A stretch of DNA of 41,572 bases from Chloroflexota bacterium (GTDB taxonomy: Bacteria > Chloroflexota > Anaerolineae > UBA4142), in the NCBI GenBank assembly GCA_016865935.1, contig VGOB01000016.1:1-41572 (forward strand), written 5' to 3'. The position numbers and the translations under genes are program-made. The notes beneath the pieces were generated by a model, which was not told the origin of the DNA, searched no databases, and saw only the letters and a list, made by a program, of their open reading frames with translations. Shown here in pieces: positions 28,959-37,424 of this stretch (positions are counted from its first letter, which is position 1; each line of letters begins with the position of its first letter).

Positions 28959-29300
28959 ATGGCAAATCAGATTTCCCCCGAAATGGTCACGACCGGTTTC
29001 GATCTGCCTGGGTACCGCGTCGCTAAAAATCTCGGCGTGGTGCGCGGGATCACCGTCCGCTCGCGCAGCGCGCTCGGCAATTTGGCGGGCGGCATTCAGG
29101 CGATCTTCGGCGGCAACATCACGATCTACACGGAACTGTGCGAGCACGCGCGCGCCGAAGCGTTCGACTTGATGATCCGGCACGCGCAAGAGCATAACGC
29201 GAACGCGATTATCGGCGTGCGGTACGACGCGAACGAAGTGATGGAAGGGATCACCGAAGTTTTGGCGTACGGCACCGCCGTCATCACGGAAAAAATGTAG
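28959..29300 (+). CDS. YbjQ/UPF0145 family protein
   Basis: 113 aa with the family pattern: TTGFDLPGYRVAKNLGVVRGITVRSR (residues 9-34), an extended middle, then AEAFDLMIRHAQEHNANAIIGVRYD and a C-terminal YGTAVIT. The family forms homo-oligomers and is annotated as possibly heavy-metal binding, but its function is not established. ATG at 28959 follows AAGGAG. The stop codon is part of a 28-bp perfect palindrome. Confidence 0.92.
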   Translation: MANQISPEMVTTGFDLPGYRVAKNLGVVRGITVRSRSALGNLAGGIQAIFGGNITIYTELCEHARAEAFDLMIRHAQEHNANAIIGVRYDANEVMEGITEVLAYGTAVITEKM

Positions 29301-29324
29301 GACAAATTTATAAATTTGTCCTAC
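29297..29324. repeat. 28-bp perfect palindrome over the stop codon of the YbjQ-family gene
   Basis: GTAGGACAAATTTA followed directly by its exact complement TAAATTTGTCCTAC, with no loop. It includes the TAG stop (29298-29300) and ends just before the ribosome binding site of the next gene. Confidence 0.95.
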
Positions 29325-29338
29325 CAGGAGTTCTTGAT

Positions 29339-30991
29339 TTGAAATCACGTCTCTTTCGATTGTCGCTCGCGCTGATTGCGCTGGGCGCGCTGATCGGCTT
29401 GTCATACACCGTCGCGACCTGGGTGCAGGCGGACACCCTGCCGTTCGTCCCGGTGCCGCCGCGCACGATTCCCGATACCGACGTGAATCCGTACGGCGCG
29501 AATTTTTTCCTGGATCGCGAAGTGGAAGAATGGAAACGCGATCGCACCGTGCGAATGGCGCGCGAAGCCGGGATCGTCTGGGCAAAGCAACAATTCTCGT
29601 GGGAGGAAATCGAAAAACGCAAGGGCGTATACGAGTGGGGCAAAGCGGATCAAATCATCGCGACGTTTGAAAAGTACGGCTTGCAAGTGATCGCGCGCCT
29701 GGATCGTCCGCCCGCGTGGTCGCGCAAAGACAAGACGATTCCGCAAGCGCCGCCAGATGATTTCAACGATTACGGCGATTTCGTGGACGCGTTCACGCGC
29801 CGCTATATCGGGCGCGTCAATTACATCCAGGTTTGGAACGAGCCGAATATTTTTCCCGAGTGGGGCAATCGTCCGGTCGATCCGGCGGGGTACGCGGCGC
29901 TGTTGGAAATTGCGTACACGCGCGCCAAAGCCGCGAATCCGAACGTGCGCGTCCTCTCTGCGCCGCTCGCGATCACGTTGGGCGAGGGGTGGGCAGCCCA
30001 TTCCGATTTTTGGCGGCATATGAACGATCTCGATTTTCTCGACGCGATGTACAAAATCGGCGCGAAAGATTATTTCGATATTCTCTCCGCGAACGCGTTC
30101 GGTTTGCGCGCGACGCCGGACGATCCGCCCGATCCGACTCAGTTGAATTTTCAGCGCGTCGCGCTGGCGCGCCAGGTGATGGAAAAATACGGCGACAAGA
30201 ACAAGGCGATCTGGCTCAACGAGTACGGCTGGAATGCGGCGCCGCCCGATTTCACCAAAGAGCAATTGCTGTGGGGACGCGTCACAGAGCAACAACAAGC
30301 CGATTACACGGTGCGCGGTTTGCAAACGGCGCGCGCGAATTGGAATTGGATCGGCGTGTTCAACATTTGGTATTTTCGCCAGGTGGGAGACGTACCGCCC
30401 GAACGCGCCGATTATTATTTTCGGATGGTGGACGTTGATTTTACGCCGCGCGTGGTGTATTTGCGCGTGAAAGAAGTCGCCACGTTTCCCCAGGTCGCGC
30501 AACCGGGCTTGCATCAGGAAACGAACGTCGCGGTCGAGTATCGCGGCAACTGGCAGCCGCATCTCGATCCGAACGCGCACGCCGGGCGTCAGATCGTGAC
30601 GCGCGCGCCGGGCGCGCGCGCGCTCGTCAAATTCTGGGGCGATAGTTTCGAATTCATCATGCGGCGCGGTCCCACCCAGGGGCGCGCGTGGATTTCGCTC
30701 GATGGGCGCCCGGTCAAAGGACTGCCGCTCGACACGAACGGCAACAGTTACGTTGATTTGTCCGCGCCGAACGAACAGTGGCAAGTGCGCGTGCCGGTCG
30801 CGCAGAAAATTATGCGCGGCACGCACACCGTCGAGTTGGTCGTGGGGCAAACCGGCGAAGTGGCGGTGGACGGCTTTGTCGTTTCCGCCGAGGGGAAGCA
30901 AGAATTTCCCTGGTTGATCGTCGGCGGCTTGGGCGCGTTGTTTCTCGCGGCAAGCGCGCTGTTCGCGTGGAGCTGGATGCGGCGCAATTGA
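29339..30991 (+). CDS. membrane-tethered clan-A glycoside hydrolase (GH39/GH5-like)
   Basis: 550 aa. An N-terminal membrane segment (about 8-28), a TIM-barrel domain (about 55-385) with acid/base Glu in VWNEPN (E168) and nucleophile Glu in WLNEYGWN (E295), then a beta-rich domain (about 400-515). A second membrane segment at about 525-546 is followed by RRN. The barrel motifs identify clan A; the exact family and substrate are uncertain. TTG at 29339 has AGGAG at 29326-29330. With both ends in the membrane, the enzyme domain would lie outside the cell. Confidence 0.82.
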   Translation: MKSRLFRLSLALIALGALIGLSYTVATWVQADTLPFVPVPPRTIPDTDVNPYGANFFLDREVEEWKRDRTVRMAREAGIVWAKQQFSWEEIEKRKGVYEWGKADQIIATFEKYGLQVIARLDRPPAWSRKDKTIPQAPPDDFNDYGDFVDAFTRRYIGRVNYIQVWNEPNIFPEWGNRPVDPAGYAALLEIAYTRAKAANPNVRVLSAPLAITLGEGWAAHSDFWRHMNDLDFLDAMYKIGAKDYFDILSANAFGLRATPDDPPDPTQLNFQRVALARQVMEKYGDKNKAIWLNEYGWNAAPPDFTKEQLLWGRVTEQQQADYTVRGLQTARANWNWIGVFNIWYFRQVGDVPPERADYYFRMVDVDFTPRVVYLRVKEVATFPQVAQPGLHQETNVAVEYRGNWQPHLDPNAHAGRQIVTRAPGARALVKFWGDSFEFIMRRGPTQGRAWISLDGRPVKGLPLDTNGNSYVDLSAPNEQWQVRVPVAQKIMRGTHTVELVVGQTGEVAVDGFVVSAEGKQEFPWLIVGGLGALFLAASALFAWSWMRRN

Positions 30992-31018
30992 CAATTAACA
31001 ATTGGCAATTATCAATTG
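30985..31018. repeat. CAATT word repeat between glycoside hydrolase and exporter genes
   Basis: CAATTG / CAATTA words occur five times in 34 bp and include self-complementary CAATTG. It covers the glycoside hydrolase stop and ends before the AAGGAG of the next gene. Confidence 0.7.
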
Positions 31019-31028
31019 GAAGGAGCGC

Positions 31029-32186
31029 GTGGACAAATCACCGTTGACTAGAATTCTGGTCATCTTGCTCATCTGCATCGCCGCGCTGTTTCTGGCGCAA
31101 ATGCTGTGGCAATTGCTGAGCGGCTATGCCGATTTGATTTTGCTGTTCGTCCTGGGCTGGCTCGTTTCCTTCGTGCTCAACCCGCTCGTCGCGCACCTCA
31201 GCCGTCAGCCGATTCCGCGCCTCATCCGTCCGGCGCTCGAGTTCGCGTTCGGCGCGGCGCGCGCGCAAGCCATTCTCGCGTTCCGATTTCCGCGCGCCGC
31301 CGCGGTGATCGTCGTCTATTTGATCGTCGCGATCGCGATCGTCACCGCGATTGCGTTGCTCGTTCCGCCTGCCATCGCCCAGCTCTCGGAATTGGCGCGG
31401 CATTTGCCAGAGTATATGAAACAAGTGCCCGCAGCAAGCGGGTGGGTGCAAAACGAAATCGCCGGGCTGGGCATTCGGCTGAATCTGGAACAAGCCGTTC
31501 AAGGCGCACTCGGCGGCTTGCAGACCTACGCCGCCGATGCGATCAAGAACGCGCTTTCGATCTTGACGAGTCTCTTGAGTTTCTTTGCGAATTTGCTCCT
31601 GGTGTTGATCATCAGTTTCATCATCGCGCTCGACGGTCCCCGTATTCGCAATCTTACCCTCGCGAACTTGGTGCCGAAACAATATCACGACGAATTTCGC
31701 TTTTTCGCCGCAAGCGTGGATCGCACGTTTGGCGGATTCATTCGCGGGCAGATCATTCAAGCGTTCATCGTCGGCATCGGCACCGCGATCGCGATGACCG
31801 CGCTCGAATTGCAATTCGTTTTGATCGCGAGTCTGTTCGCCGGATTGTTCATGCTGATTCCGCTCGTCGGAACGTTTCTCGCGCTGATCCCGCCCTTTCT
31901 CGTTTGCCTGATCCAAACGCCCACGCTGGCGATCGGGTTATTATTTGCGTTGCTCATTTACCAACTCATCATCGTCAACATTCTGATGCCGCGCGTGATG
32001 AGCGAAGCCGTGGGCTTGCATCCGCTCCTCGTGTTTGCCGCGCTGTTGCTCAGTATCAAGGTCGCCGGGTTCTGGGGCGCGTTCTTCGGCATTCCGATCG
32101 CGGGCGTGCTGTGGGCGATGGCGGTCTTTTTCTTTCGGCAGTGGCAAACCGCACATCCGGCAAACGCGTCGGCGGATGATCTGTAA
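31029..32186 (+). CDS. AI-2E family transporter
   Basis: A 385-aa membrane protein of the AI-2E/PerM family. About eight membrane segments are visible, with a soluble stretch (about 120-195) after the first ones. Family-typical segments are GGFIRGQIIQAFIVGIG (about 237-253), PLVGTFLALIPPFLV and the C-terminal GFWGAFFGIPIAGVL. Known members export autoinducer-2 or act as Na+/H+ antiporters; here the cargo is unknown. GTG at 31029 follows AAGGAG. Confidence 0.92.
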   Translation: MDKSPLTRILVILLICIAALFLAQMLWQLLSGYADLILLFVLGWLVSFVLNPLVAHLSRQPIPRLIRPALEFAFGAARAQAILAFRFPRAAAVIVVYLIVAIAIVTAIALLVPPAIAQLSELARHLPEYMKQVPAASGWVQNEIAGLGIRLNLEQAVQGALGGLQTYAADAIKNALSILTSLLSFFANLLLVLIISFIIALDGPRIRNLTLANLVPKQYHDEFRFFAASVDRTFGGFIRGQIIQAFIVGIGTAIAMTALELQFVLIASLFAGLFMLIPLVGTFLALIPPFLVCLIQTPTLAIGLLFALLIYQLIIVNILMPRVMSEAVGLHPLLVFAALLLSIKVAGFWGAFFGIPIAGVLWAMAVFFFRQWQTAHPANASADDL

Positions 32187-32351
32187 TCGCGTAAAGCCAG
32201 GATTAGTAAAGACACCGCGTTCTCATTCATTCGATCGAGTCCGTCGCCAGAATTTAGCGCGGATCAAAATAGTGGGCGGTCAATTGCAATCTTAAAGAGA
32301 TTGCGTATAATACAAGCATCCTCTGACTATTTTTTCTGTGGAGTCATTTCA
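32187..32351. other. 165-bp intergenic region with a promoter
   Basis: It contains the promoter at 32284-32311. No terminator or gene is visible in the rest. Confidence 0.6.
32284..32311 (+). promoter_or_regulatory. promoter for the response regulator gene
   Basis: TTGCAA (32284-32289), a 16-bp spacer and TATAAT (32306-32311), the same layout as the promoter at 22905. Confidence 0.75.
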
Positions 32352-33014
32352 ATGCCCTTGACCGTGTTGCTCGTCGCCAACGACAAGACAGCAACAACTG
32401 AATACGCCAACTGCTTCAGCAAGAAAGAGTTTAGCACGCTCGCGGCGCACAGCGGCCGGCAAGCGCTCAAGGAAGCCAAGTCCAACAATCTCGATGCGAT
32501 TGTCCTCGACCTGACCTCGCCGCGCTTGAACTGCAAAACACTTTGCCGCAAACTAAAAAGCGCGTCGTTCGCGCCGCTCGTCCTGATCACTTCGCCGAAC
32601 GCGAAAGTTGACAGCGCGCTCAACGCCGCTGGAGCGGTGCCCAAGCCCGCCGTCGCCAAACGCTTGGCATCGCGCGTCAAGACCGCAATCGAGAGCAAGC
32701 CGCCGCGCCTGTTGACCGTCGGCAAGCTCGCGCTCGATCTGGAAAAACACAAACTGACGCGCGGCAATAAAACGTTTCCACTCACGCCGAAGGAATTCGG
32801 CTTGCTGAAAACCTTGATGGAGCATGCGGGACAGTTAGTCACGCGCAAGGTGTTGATCCGCCAGGTGTGGGAAACCGACTATATGGGCGATACGCGCACG
32901 CTCGACGTGCATGTGCGCTGGGTGCGCGAAAAAGTGGAAGATGATCCGGGCGAGCCGAAACGATTGAAGACGGTGCGTGGTGAAGGATATAAAATCGAAA
33001 AGGAAAGCGCGTAA
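32352..33014 (+). CDS. orphan OmpR-family response regulator with degenerate receiver
   Basis: 220 aa. The receiver domain (1-115) keeps the phosphoacceptor-position D53 (VLDL), T80 and K98 (PKP), but the acidic pair after strand 1 is changed (LLVANDK, A9-N10). The winged-helix DNA-binding domain (about 120-218) is intact: LTPKEFGLLKTLMEHAGQLVT, then DVHVRWVREKVEDDP and RTVRGEGYK-like VRGEGYKIEK. No histidine kinase gene is nearby. ATG 32352 has GGAG upstream. It may act without phosphorylation. Confidence 0.9.
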   Translation: MPLTVLLVANDKTATTEYANCFSKKEFSTLAAHSGRQALKEAKSNNLDAIVLDLTSPRLNCKTLCRKLKSASFAPLVLITSPNAKVDSALNAAGAVPKPAVAKRLASRVKTAIESKPPRLLTVGKLALDLEKHKLTRGNKTFPLTPKEFGLLKTLMEHAGQLVTRKVLIRQVWETDYMGDTRTLDVHVRWVREKVEDDPGEPKRLKTVRGEGYKIEKESA

Positions 33015-33018
33015 CGAA

Positions 33019-33120
33019 AAGAATTTGGGATCACGCAAACCGCGAAACGGCACAAAAGCCGCGAAAGGCAATCATTCCTTTCGCGGCTTTCGCGCACATT
33101 CGCGGTTTTCGCGTTCCAAT
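33019..33120. repeat. CGCGAAA palindromic repeat, second copy
   Basis: The inner stem GCCGCGAAAGG (from about 33057) pairs with CCTTTCGCGGC (to about 33088), and AACCGCGAAA pairs with TTTTCGCG further out. The right flank TTCCAATGT matches the right flank of the 22776-22874 element (TCCAATGT). It extends into the last 16 codons of the glycosyltransferase gene. Confidence 0.75.
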
Positions 33121-33839
33121 GTTTTTGCCACCACCAGCCACATAAAATAAGGAATCGTCATCTGCCGTTTGATGCGCCGTGGTTCGCGCAATAGCCGATA
33201 CGTCCACTCGAATCCGGCGTCACGCATCCACTGGGGCGCGCGCGGCACGATGCCCGCCAGCGTGTCGAACGTGCCGCCGACGCCCAGCGCGACCGCGACC
33301 TCTTTCAACCGCGCCGCGACGCGCGCGATCCACATCTCCTGCTTCGGCGGTCCGTATGCCACGAACAAAATCCGCGCGCGCGACGCGTTGATGCGCGCGA
33401 CGATTTCCTCTTCCTCTTCACGCGCGGGCGATCCGGCGTAACAATCTCCAATCTCTAATCTCAGATATTTTTTCTTCAATTCTTCCGCCGCGCGTTCCGC
33501 AATCCCCTCACGCGCGCCCAGCAAAAAGACGCGCGCGCCGCGTTCCGCCGCCAGCGCGCTGATGCGATCGACCAACTCTTGCCCCGCCACGCGTTCGCGC
33601 AGCGGCGTCTTCAATCGCCGCGCCGCCCACAGCAAGCCGACGCCATCCGGCACGTTGAGCGCGCCCGCGTTCAGCACGCGCCGAAATTCTGCGTTCGTCT
33701 GCGCCAGCACGACGAACTCTGGATTGACCGTCGCGATCTGATGCAACCCAGGTTCGCGCAAAAATCCTTCCACGCGCGCCAGCGCATCGTCATACGTGAC
33801 GTTATCTATGCGGACGCCCAGAATGTTGATCGAATTCAT
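33072..33839 (-). CDS. WecG/TagA/CpsF family glycosyltransferase
   Basis: A 255-aa GT26-family enzyme that transfers an N-acetylmannosamine-type sugar to a lipid-linked intermediate in surface polymer synthesis. Motifs: ATVNPEFVVLAQ (about 36-47), NVPDGVGLLWAAR (about 61-73), FVAYGPPKQE (about 175-184), and GVGGTFDTLAG followed by RAPQWMRDAGFEWTYRLLREPRR. ATG at 33839 has only GAAAAG upstream. The last residues (TLERENRECARKPRKE) and stop are encoded by the right part of the palindromic repeat 33019-33120. Confidence 0.92.
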   Translation of the reverse strand: MNSINILGVRIDNVTYDDALARVEGFLREPGLHQIATVNPEFVVLAQTNAEFRRVLNAGALNVPDGVGLLWAARRLKTPLRERVAGQELVDRISALAAERGARVFLLGAREGIAERAAEELKKKYLRLEIGDCYAGSPAREEEEEIVARINASRARILFVAYGPPKQEMWIARVAARLKEVAVALGVGGTFDTLAGIVPRAPQWMRDAGFEWTYRLLREPRRIKRQMTIPYFMWLVVAKTLERENRECARKPRKE

Positions 33840-33863
33840 CTTTTCAAAAGCGACCAGGTGACA

Positions 33864-33902
33864 GGGAGACAGGGTGACACAGAGACATTCTCCCTGTCTC
33901 CC
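33864..33902. repeat. GGGAGACAGGG inverted repeat
   Basis: GGGAGACAGGG (33864-33874) pairs perfectly with CCCTGTCTCCC (33892-33902). More CTCTCCC words follow to about 33918. It lies between the aminotransferase stop and the glycosyltransferase start. Confidence 0.75.
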
Positions 33903-33928
33903 TCTCTCCCCCTCTCCCACACTCTCCG

Positions 33929-35272
33929 TCACCCACTCACAAACTGCTTCTCCGTCTCCGTCACCGCGCTTTCGAAAATTTCCAATCCTTCCTCCACCAA
34001 CTCGCGCGGGATCATCAACGGCGGCATAAATCGAATCGTACTGCGACCGCACCCCAGCGTCAGCAAGCCGCGCTCGAAACAACGATGGACGATCTGATCG
34101 CGCATCTCTTTTGCGGCTTCCTTGGTCGCGCGATCCTTGACGAATTCGACGCCGATCATCAAGCCGATCCCACGCGTCTGCCCGATACTCGGGTGACGCG
34201 CGTGCATTTCCGCGAGCGCGTCGAGAATGTACGCGCCGGTCGTTGCCGCGTTTTGCATAAGCCCTTTTTCGACCAGTTCAATCGTCGTGAGCGCGGAGAC
34301 CGCGGCAATCGGATTGCCGCCGTAGGTGTTGCCGTGCGCGCCCGGTTTCCATTTTGCGCCCAGCGATTTGCGCGCCGCCATCGCGCCCATCGGCACGCCA
34401 CTGGCGATCCCTTTCGCGATGCAAACGATGTCCGGCTCGACGTTCCAATGTTCGATCGCCCACCACTTGCCCGTGCGCCCCACGCCGGATTGCACTTCGT
34501 CGGCGATCAGCAAAATCCCGTACTTGGTGCACAACTCGCGCAGGCGCGGAAAAAAATTCGACGGCGGGACGATGTACCCGCCTTCACCTTGGATCGGCTC
34601 GACGAGAATCGCCGCGACTTCGTCCGGCGGCAACGCTTCGGAAAATAATTCTTGTTCGATGTAATTCACGACGGCGTCGCCTTGATCGCCATTCGCCGGA
34701 TTTGGAAAAACGGGATGATACGGATCGGGATACGGCACGTGCCACACGCCGGGCATCGTCGGAAAAAATCGTTCCTGTTGCCGCGCCTTGCTCGCGGTGA
34801 ACGAGAGCGAGCCCATCGAGCGGCCGTGAAACGCGCCGAGAAAGCCGATGAACTGCCGGCGTCCCGTCGCATAACGCGCGAGTTTGATCGCGGCTTCCAC
34901 CGATTCCGTCCCGGAGTTGGCAAGAAAGACCGTCACGTCTTCGCGCATCGGCGCGATTTCGTCAATCCGTTCCGCGACGCGCACCATCAATTCGTGATAA
35001 TAGTCGGACGAAATGTGAATGAATTTTTCGACTTGCGCCTGAATCGCCTTGACGATTTCGGGATGACTGTGCCCCGTCGCGTTCACCGCGATGCCGGCGG
35101 CAAAATCAATGTAGCGATTGCCATCCACGTCCCACACTTCGGCGCCTCGACCGCGCTCCATCGCAAACGGATAATCGCGCGCGTACGACGGCGACAAGAC
35201 CCGCGCGTCGCGTTCGAGCAGCGCGCGCGCTTTGGGTCCCGGCGGCGGAATGATGATTCGAGCAGACGACAT
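33929..35272 (-). CDS. class III PLP-dependent aminotransferase (acetylornithine/GABA aminotransferase family)
   Basis: A 447-aa fold-type I enzyme. Phosphate-binding region NSGTES (about 119-124), Asp for the PLP nitrogen D258 in IADEVQSGVGRTG, and the PLP lysine K287 in IAKGIASGVPMGA. The length and N-terminal region (YARDYPFAMERGRGAEVWDVDGNRYIDFAAGI) fit the group used for 4-aminobutyrate, ornithine or related omega-amino acids. The exact substrate is not readable. ATG at 35272 has AGGAGG (35278-35283). The WecG-like gene follows about 90 bp downstream. Confidence 0.92.
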   Translation of the reverse strand: MSSARIIIPPPGPKARALLERDARVLSPSYARDYPFAMERGRGAEVWDVDGNRYIDFAAGIAVNATGHSHPEIVKAIQAQVEKFIHISSDYYHELMVRVAERIDEIAPMREDVTVFLANSGTESVEAAIKLARYATGRRQFIGFLGAFHGRSMGSLSFTASKARQQERFFPTMPGVWHVPYPDPYHPVFPNPANGDQGDAVVNYIEQELFSEALPPDEVAAILVEPIQGEGGYIVPPSNFFPRLRELCTKYGILLIADEVQSGVGRTGKWWAIEHWNVEPDIVCIAKGIASGVPMGAMAARKSLGAKWKPGAHGNTYGGNPIAAVSALTTIELVEKGLMQNAATTGAYILDALAEMHARHPSIGQTRGIGLMIGVEFVKDRATKEAAKEMRDQIVHRCFERGLLTLGCGRSTIRFMPPLMIPRELVEEGLEIFESAVTETEKQFVSG

Positions 35273-35378
35273 TTTTTCCTCCTTGAAAAAGTTAGCGCGC
35301 ACATCATAACACAAATCGCGGCAAGCGACAAAACTGCGTTGCGCCATCGCCGCGCGATCATTTCAGCGCCGAAATCAA

Positions 35379-35404
35379 AACTCGAAGGCGATTGCCTTCG
35401 AGTT
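35379..35404. repeat. hairpin AACTCGAAGGC / GCCTTCGAGTT
   Basis: An 11-bp perfect stem with a 4-nt loop, in the 217-bp gap between the aminotransferase and cupredoxin genes. There is no T-run. It may be a repeat or a weak terminator. Confidence 0.7.
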
Positions 35405-35451
35405 CAGCGCAAGGTCTAATGCTTGTGGTCAGACATCTTCATCTGCAGAAT

Positions 35452-35476
35452 GCAAGCCGACTTGAAGTCGGCTTGC
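35452..35476. repeat. hairpin GCAAGCCGAC / GTCGGCTTGC
   Basis: A 10-bp perfect stem with a 5-nt loop, 14 bases after the end of the cupredoxin gene on the reverse strand. It may end the redox cluster transcript, though no T-run follows. Confidence 0.7.
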
Positions 35477-35489
35477 GTCATTCATCCAT

Positions 35490-35879
35490 CTATTCCACCA
35501 CTAACTGTCCGCGCATTTCCATATGCCGGTTGGAACACCAAATCGTACACACGAACGGAAAGACGCCTTTCTTGTCGGGCGTAAACTCAATGACGGCGGA
35601 TTCACCGGCTTTGATCTCCATGACCGCGATCTGAAAATCAGGCAGCGCAAAGCCGTGACTCACTACGTCAATGTTGCGGATCAGAATCTTGGCGGGCTTG
35701 CCATACGGAATCGTGATCGTGTTGGGATACCAATTGCCATACTCCGTCGCGCGCGCGGTCAGTTCGGCGGTATATTCCGCGCTGCGCCGATAATTCTCGA
35801 AACCGAGAATGCCGATGATCGCGACGATGGTACCCAGAATGAGCATCGCGACGGCGATAGGTTCGTTTTTTATCTTCAT
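35490..35879 (-). CDS. membrane-anchored cupredoxin with CuA-type motif
   Basis: 129 aa. One N-terminal membrane anchor (about 8-26), then a cupredoxin domain resembling cytochrome oxidase subunit II and the CuA domain of N2O reductase. Ligands fit a binuclear CuA site: H75 (SHGF), then C111-x3-C115-x3-H119-x2-M122 (CTIWCSNRHMEM). Expected to carry electrons outside the membrane. The start has AAGG upstream. It is last in the reverse-strand redox cluster, and a palindromic repeat separates it from the iron-sulfur gene. Confidence 0.88.
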   Translation of the reverse strand: MKIKNEPIAVAMLILGTIVAIIGILGFENYRRSAEYTAELTARATEYGNWYPNTITIPYGKPAKILIRNIDVVSHGFALPDFQIAVMEIKAGESAVIEFTPDKKGVFPFVCTIWCSNRHMEMRGQLVVE

Positions 35880-35899
35880 CTGCTTACCTTATCTGTTTT

Positions 35900-35967
35900 G
35901 TCACTCTGAGCGGAGCGAAGAGTCTCGTTTCCGCTACAACGAGATGCTTCACTGCGTTCAGCATGAC
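35900..35967. repeat. GTCACYCTGAGCG palindromic repeat, copy A
   Basis: Left GTCACTCTGAGCG (35900-35912) and right CGTTCAGCATGAC (35955-35967) pair with two mismatches. It lies in the 96-bp gap between the two genes of the redox cluster. Confidence 0.8.
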
Positions 35968-35975
35968 AGTTTGGA

Positions 35976-37403
35976 TCACCCCACGAATAGCCACAAGAAC
36001 ACGAGCGTGATCAGCGTCAGGAATGTGAGAATCGGGATGAAACCACGCTTGGCTTGTTTCACATCGGCGTAGATCTGCTTTGCCAACAACCAGCCGTATC
36101 CCACGGCGAACGCGAAGAACACGATCAGGATCGCGCCTTGGATGTATCCCATAATGCCGGTCAGAACCGGCGTCCAGGGAATCTGCGCGGTGCCAAACAA
36201 ATTCCAGCCCCACGCGAACGGATCGGACAGGACGCGCAAGATGTAACTCCCGTTCGGTAGCAAAATCCCCACGCTGAATCCCATCCACACGCCCAAGCCC
36301 ATCGGAATCAAGGTGTACGCAAAGTTGGTGAATACCGACTTTAGCGGTACTTCCGTGTTGCCGCTCAATCGTTTGGACAGATAGGCGAAGACGAAAAAGA
36401 CGCCGGGGATGATCAGCAAGTTAAACACGGTGTGGAAAGCGATGTAGCCGAGATAACCGGGCAAGGTCACGCCGCGCACCATATCCTTGAAAAAGCCCCA
36501 GGGTCCCTGAAACGCGAGATAGAAGACGATCGCGATGCCGAGCATAATGAACGCTTTCCACGCTTCGTCTAACCCGCGCGGTTCGCGTTTGGTGTCCACG
36601 AGCAAGTCCACGCCCGGTGGGCGCAGATTGATCGCCATATTGTCGTACGGACACGTCTTCAAACATTCGAGGCACATCCCGCAGTACGTGTTCTTTTGAA
36701 AATCGAACGGCGTGCGATTCCAAGGACAGCCATACCCTTTTTCGTTTCCGACGTAACAGGTTTTGGGATTGTGATTCTTGCAAATCTCCCAATCCTTCCG
36801 CCGCACTTCGACGGTGGCGAACTGCGAATACAAACCCTGAAAGCCGGAGACGGGACACAAGTACAGACAGAACGTCCGCTTTTCAAAGATCAGCCCGATG
36901 ACGAACGCGCCGATGATGATGATGCCGAGCAAGATGAACGTGGCGATGGGTAGCACCGTCATAAAGCCGGAAAAGAATGTCGTGACGAGAAACGCGATGT
37001 TCATCACCCACATATTGCTCAACTTTTTGGGCCACTTGAGTCCCAAACCGCCGAGTTTGCCCGGCTTGACATCGAAGAGCCGTGTGCGTTGCGCCCAATC
37101 GGAAAAGATTGGAAAGGGGCAAACCATACACCACGCGCGCGAGAAACCCGGGACGAGCATCATCATCAAGAGCACCCACCACAGAATCCACACGATCATA
37201 ATGCCGAAATTATAGTTGCCCGCCGACAAGCCGCCGGTAAACGCCGCGAGCAAAATGATGACGAACATGAACAGGTTGATCAGAATCGGCAGGAGCGGCA
37301 TCCAGCGCGATTTCAAAACCGCGCGCACGGGTTTGAACTTGGTCAATTCAAACCGCGCGTTCAAATCCACGATGCCGAAGAGTTTATCTTTCGTTTCGAT
37401 CAT
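35976..37403 (-). CDS. NosR/NapH-like membrane iron-sulfur protein (polyferredoxin)
   Basis: 475 aa with about ten membrane segments. The first cysteine motif is WCMVCP (C92, C95) and the second is CLYLCP (C179, C183), both typical of the NosR/NirI/NapH family. A soluble loop holds a classic 4Fe-4S motif C241-x2-C244-x2-C247-x3-C251-P, and before it three Cys at unusual spacing (C208, C216, C226). No FMN-binding domain like that of full NosR is present. Relatives move electrons from quinol to periplasmic reductases. Here the cupredoxins on both sides are likely partners. The start ATG 37403 has GAGG about nine bases upstream. Confidence 0.85.
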   Translation of the reverse strand: MIETKDKLFGIVDLNARFELTKFKPVRAVLKSRWMPLLPILINLFMFVIILLAAFTGGLSAGNYNFGIMIVWILWWVLLMMMLVPGFSRAWCMVCPFPIFSDWAQRTRLFDVKPGKLGGLGLKWPKKLSNMWVMNIAFLVTTFFSGFMTVLPIATFILLGIIIIGAFVIGLIFEKRTFCLYLCPVSGFQGLYSQFATVEVRRKDWEICKNHNPKTCYVGNEKGYGCPWNRTPFDFQKNTYCGMCLECLKTCPYDNMAINLRPPGVDLLVDTKREPRGLDEAWKAFIMLGIAIVFYLAFQGPWGFFKDMVRGVTLPGYLGYIAFHTVFNLLIIPGVFFVFAYLSKRLSGNTEVPLKSVFTNFAYTLIPMGLGVWMGFSVGILLPNGSYILRVLSDPFAWGWNLFGTAQIPWTPVLTGIMGYIQGAILIVFFAFAVGYGWLLAKQIYADVKQAKRGFIPILTFLTLITLVFLWLFVG

Positions 37404-37424
37404 GATTTTACCTCAGCCCGATTT

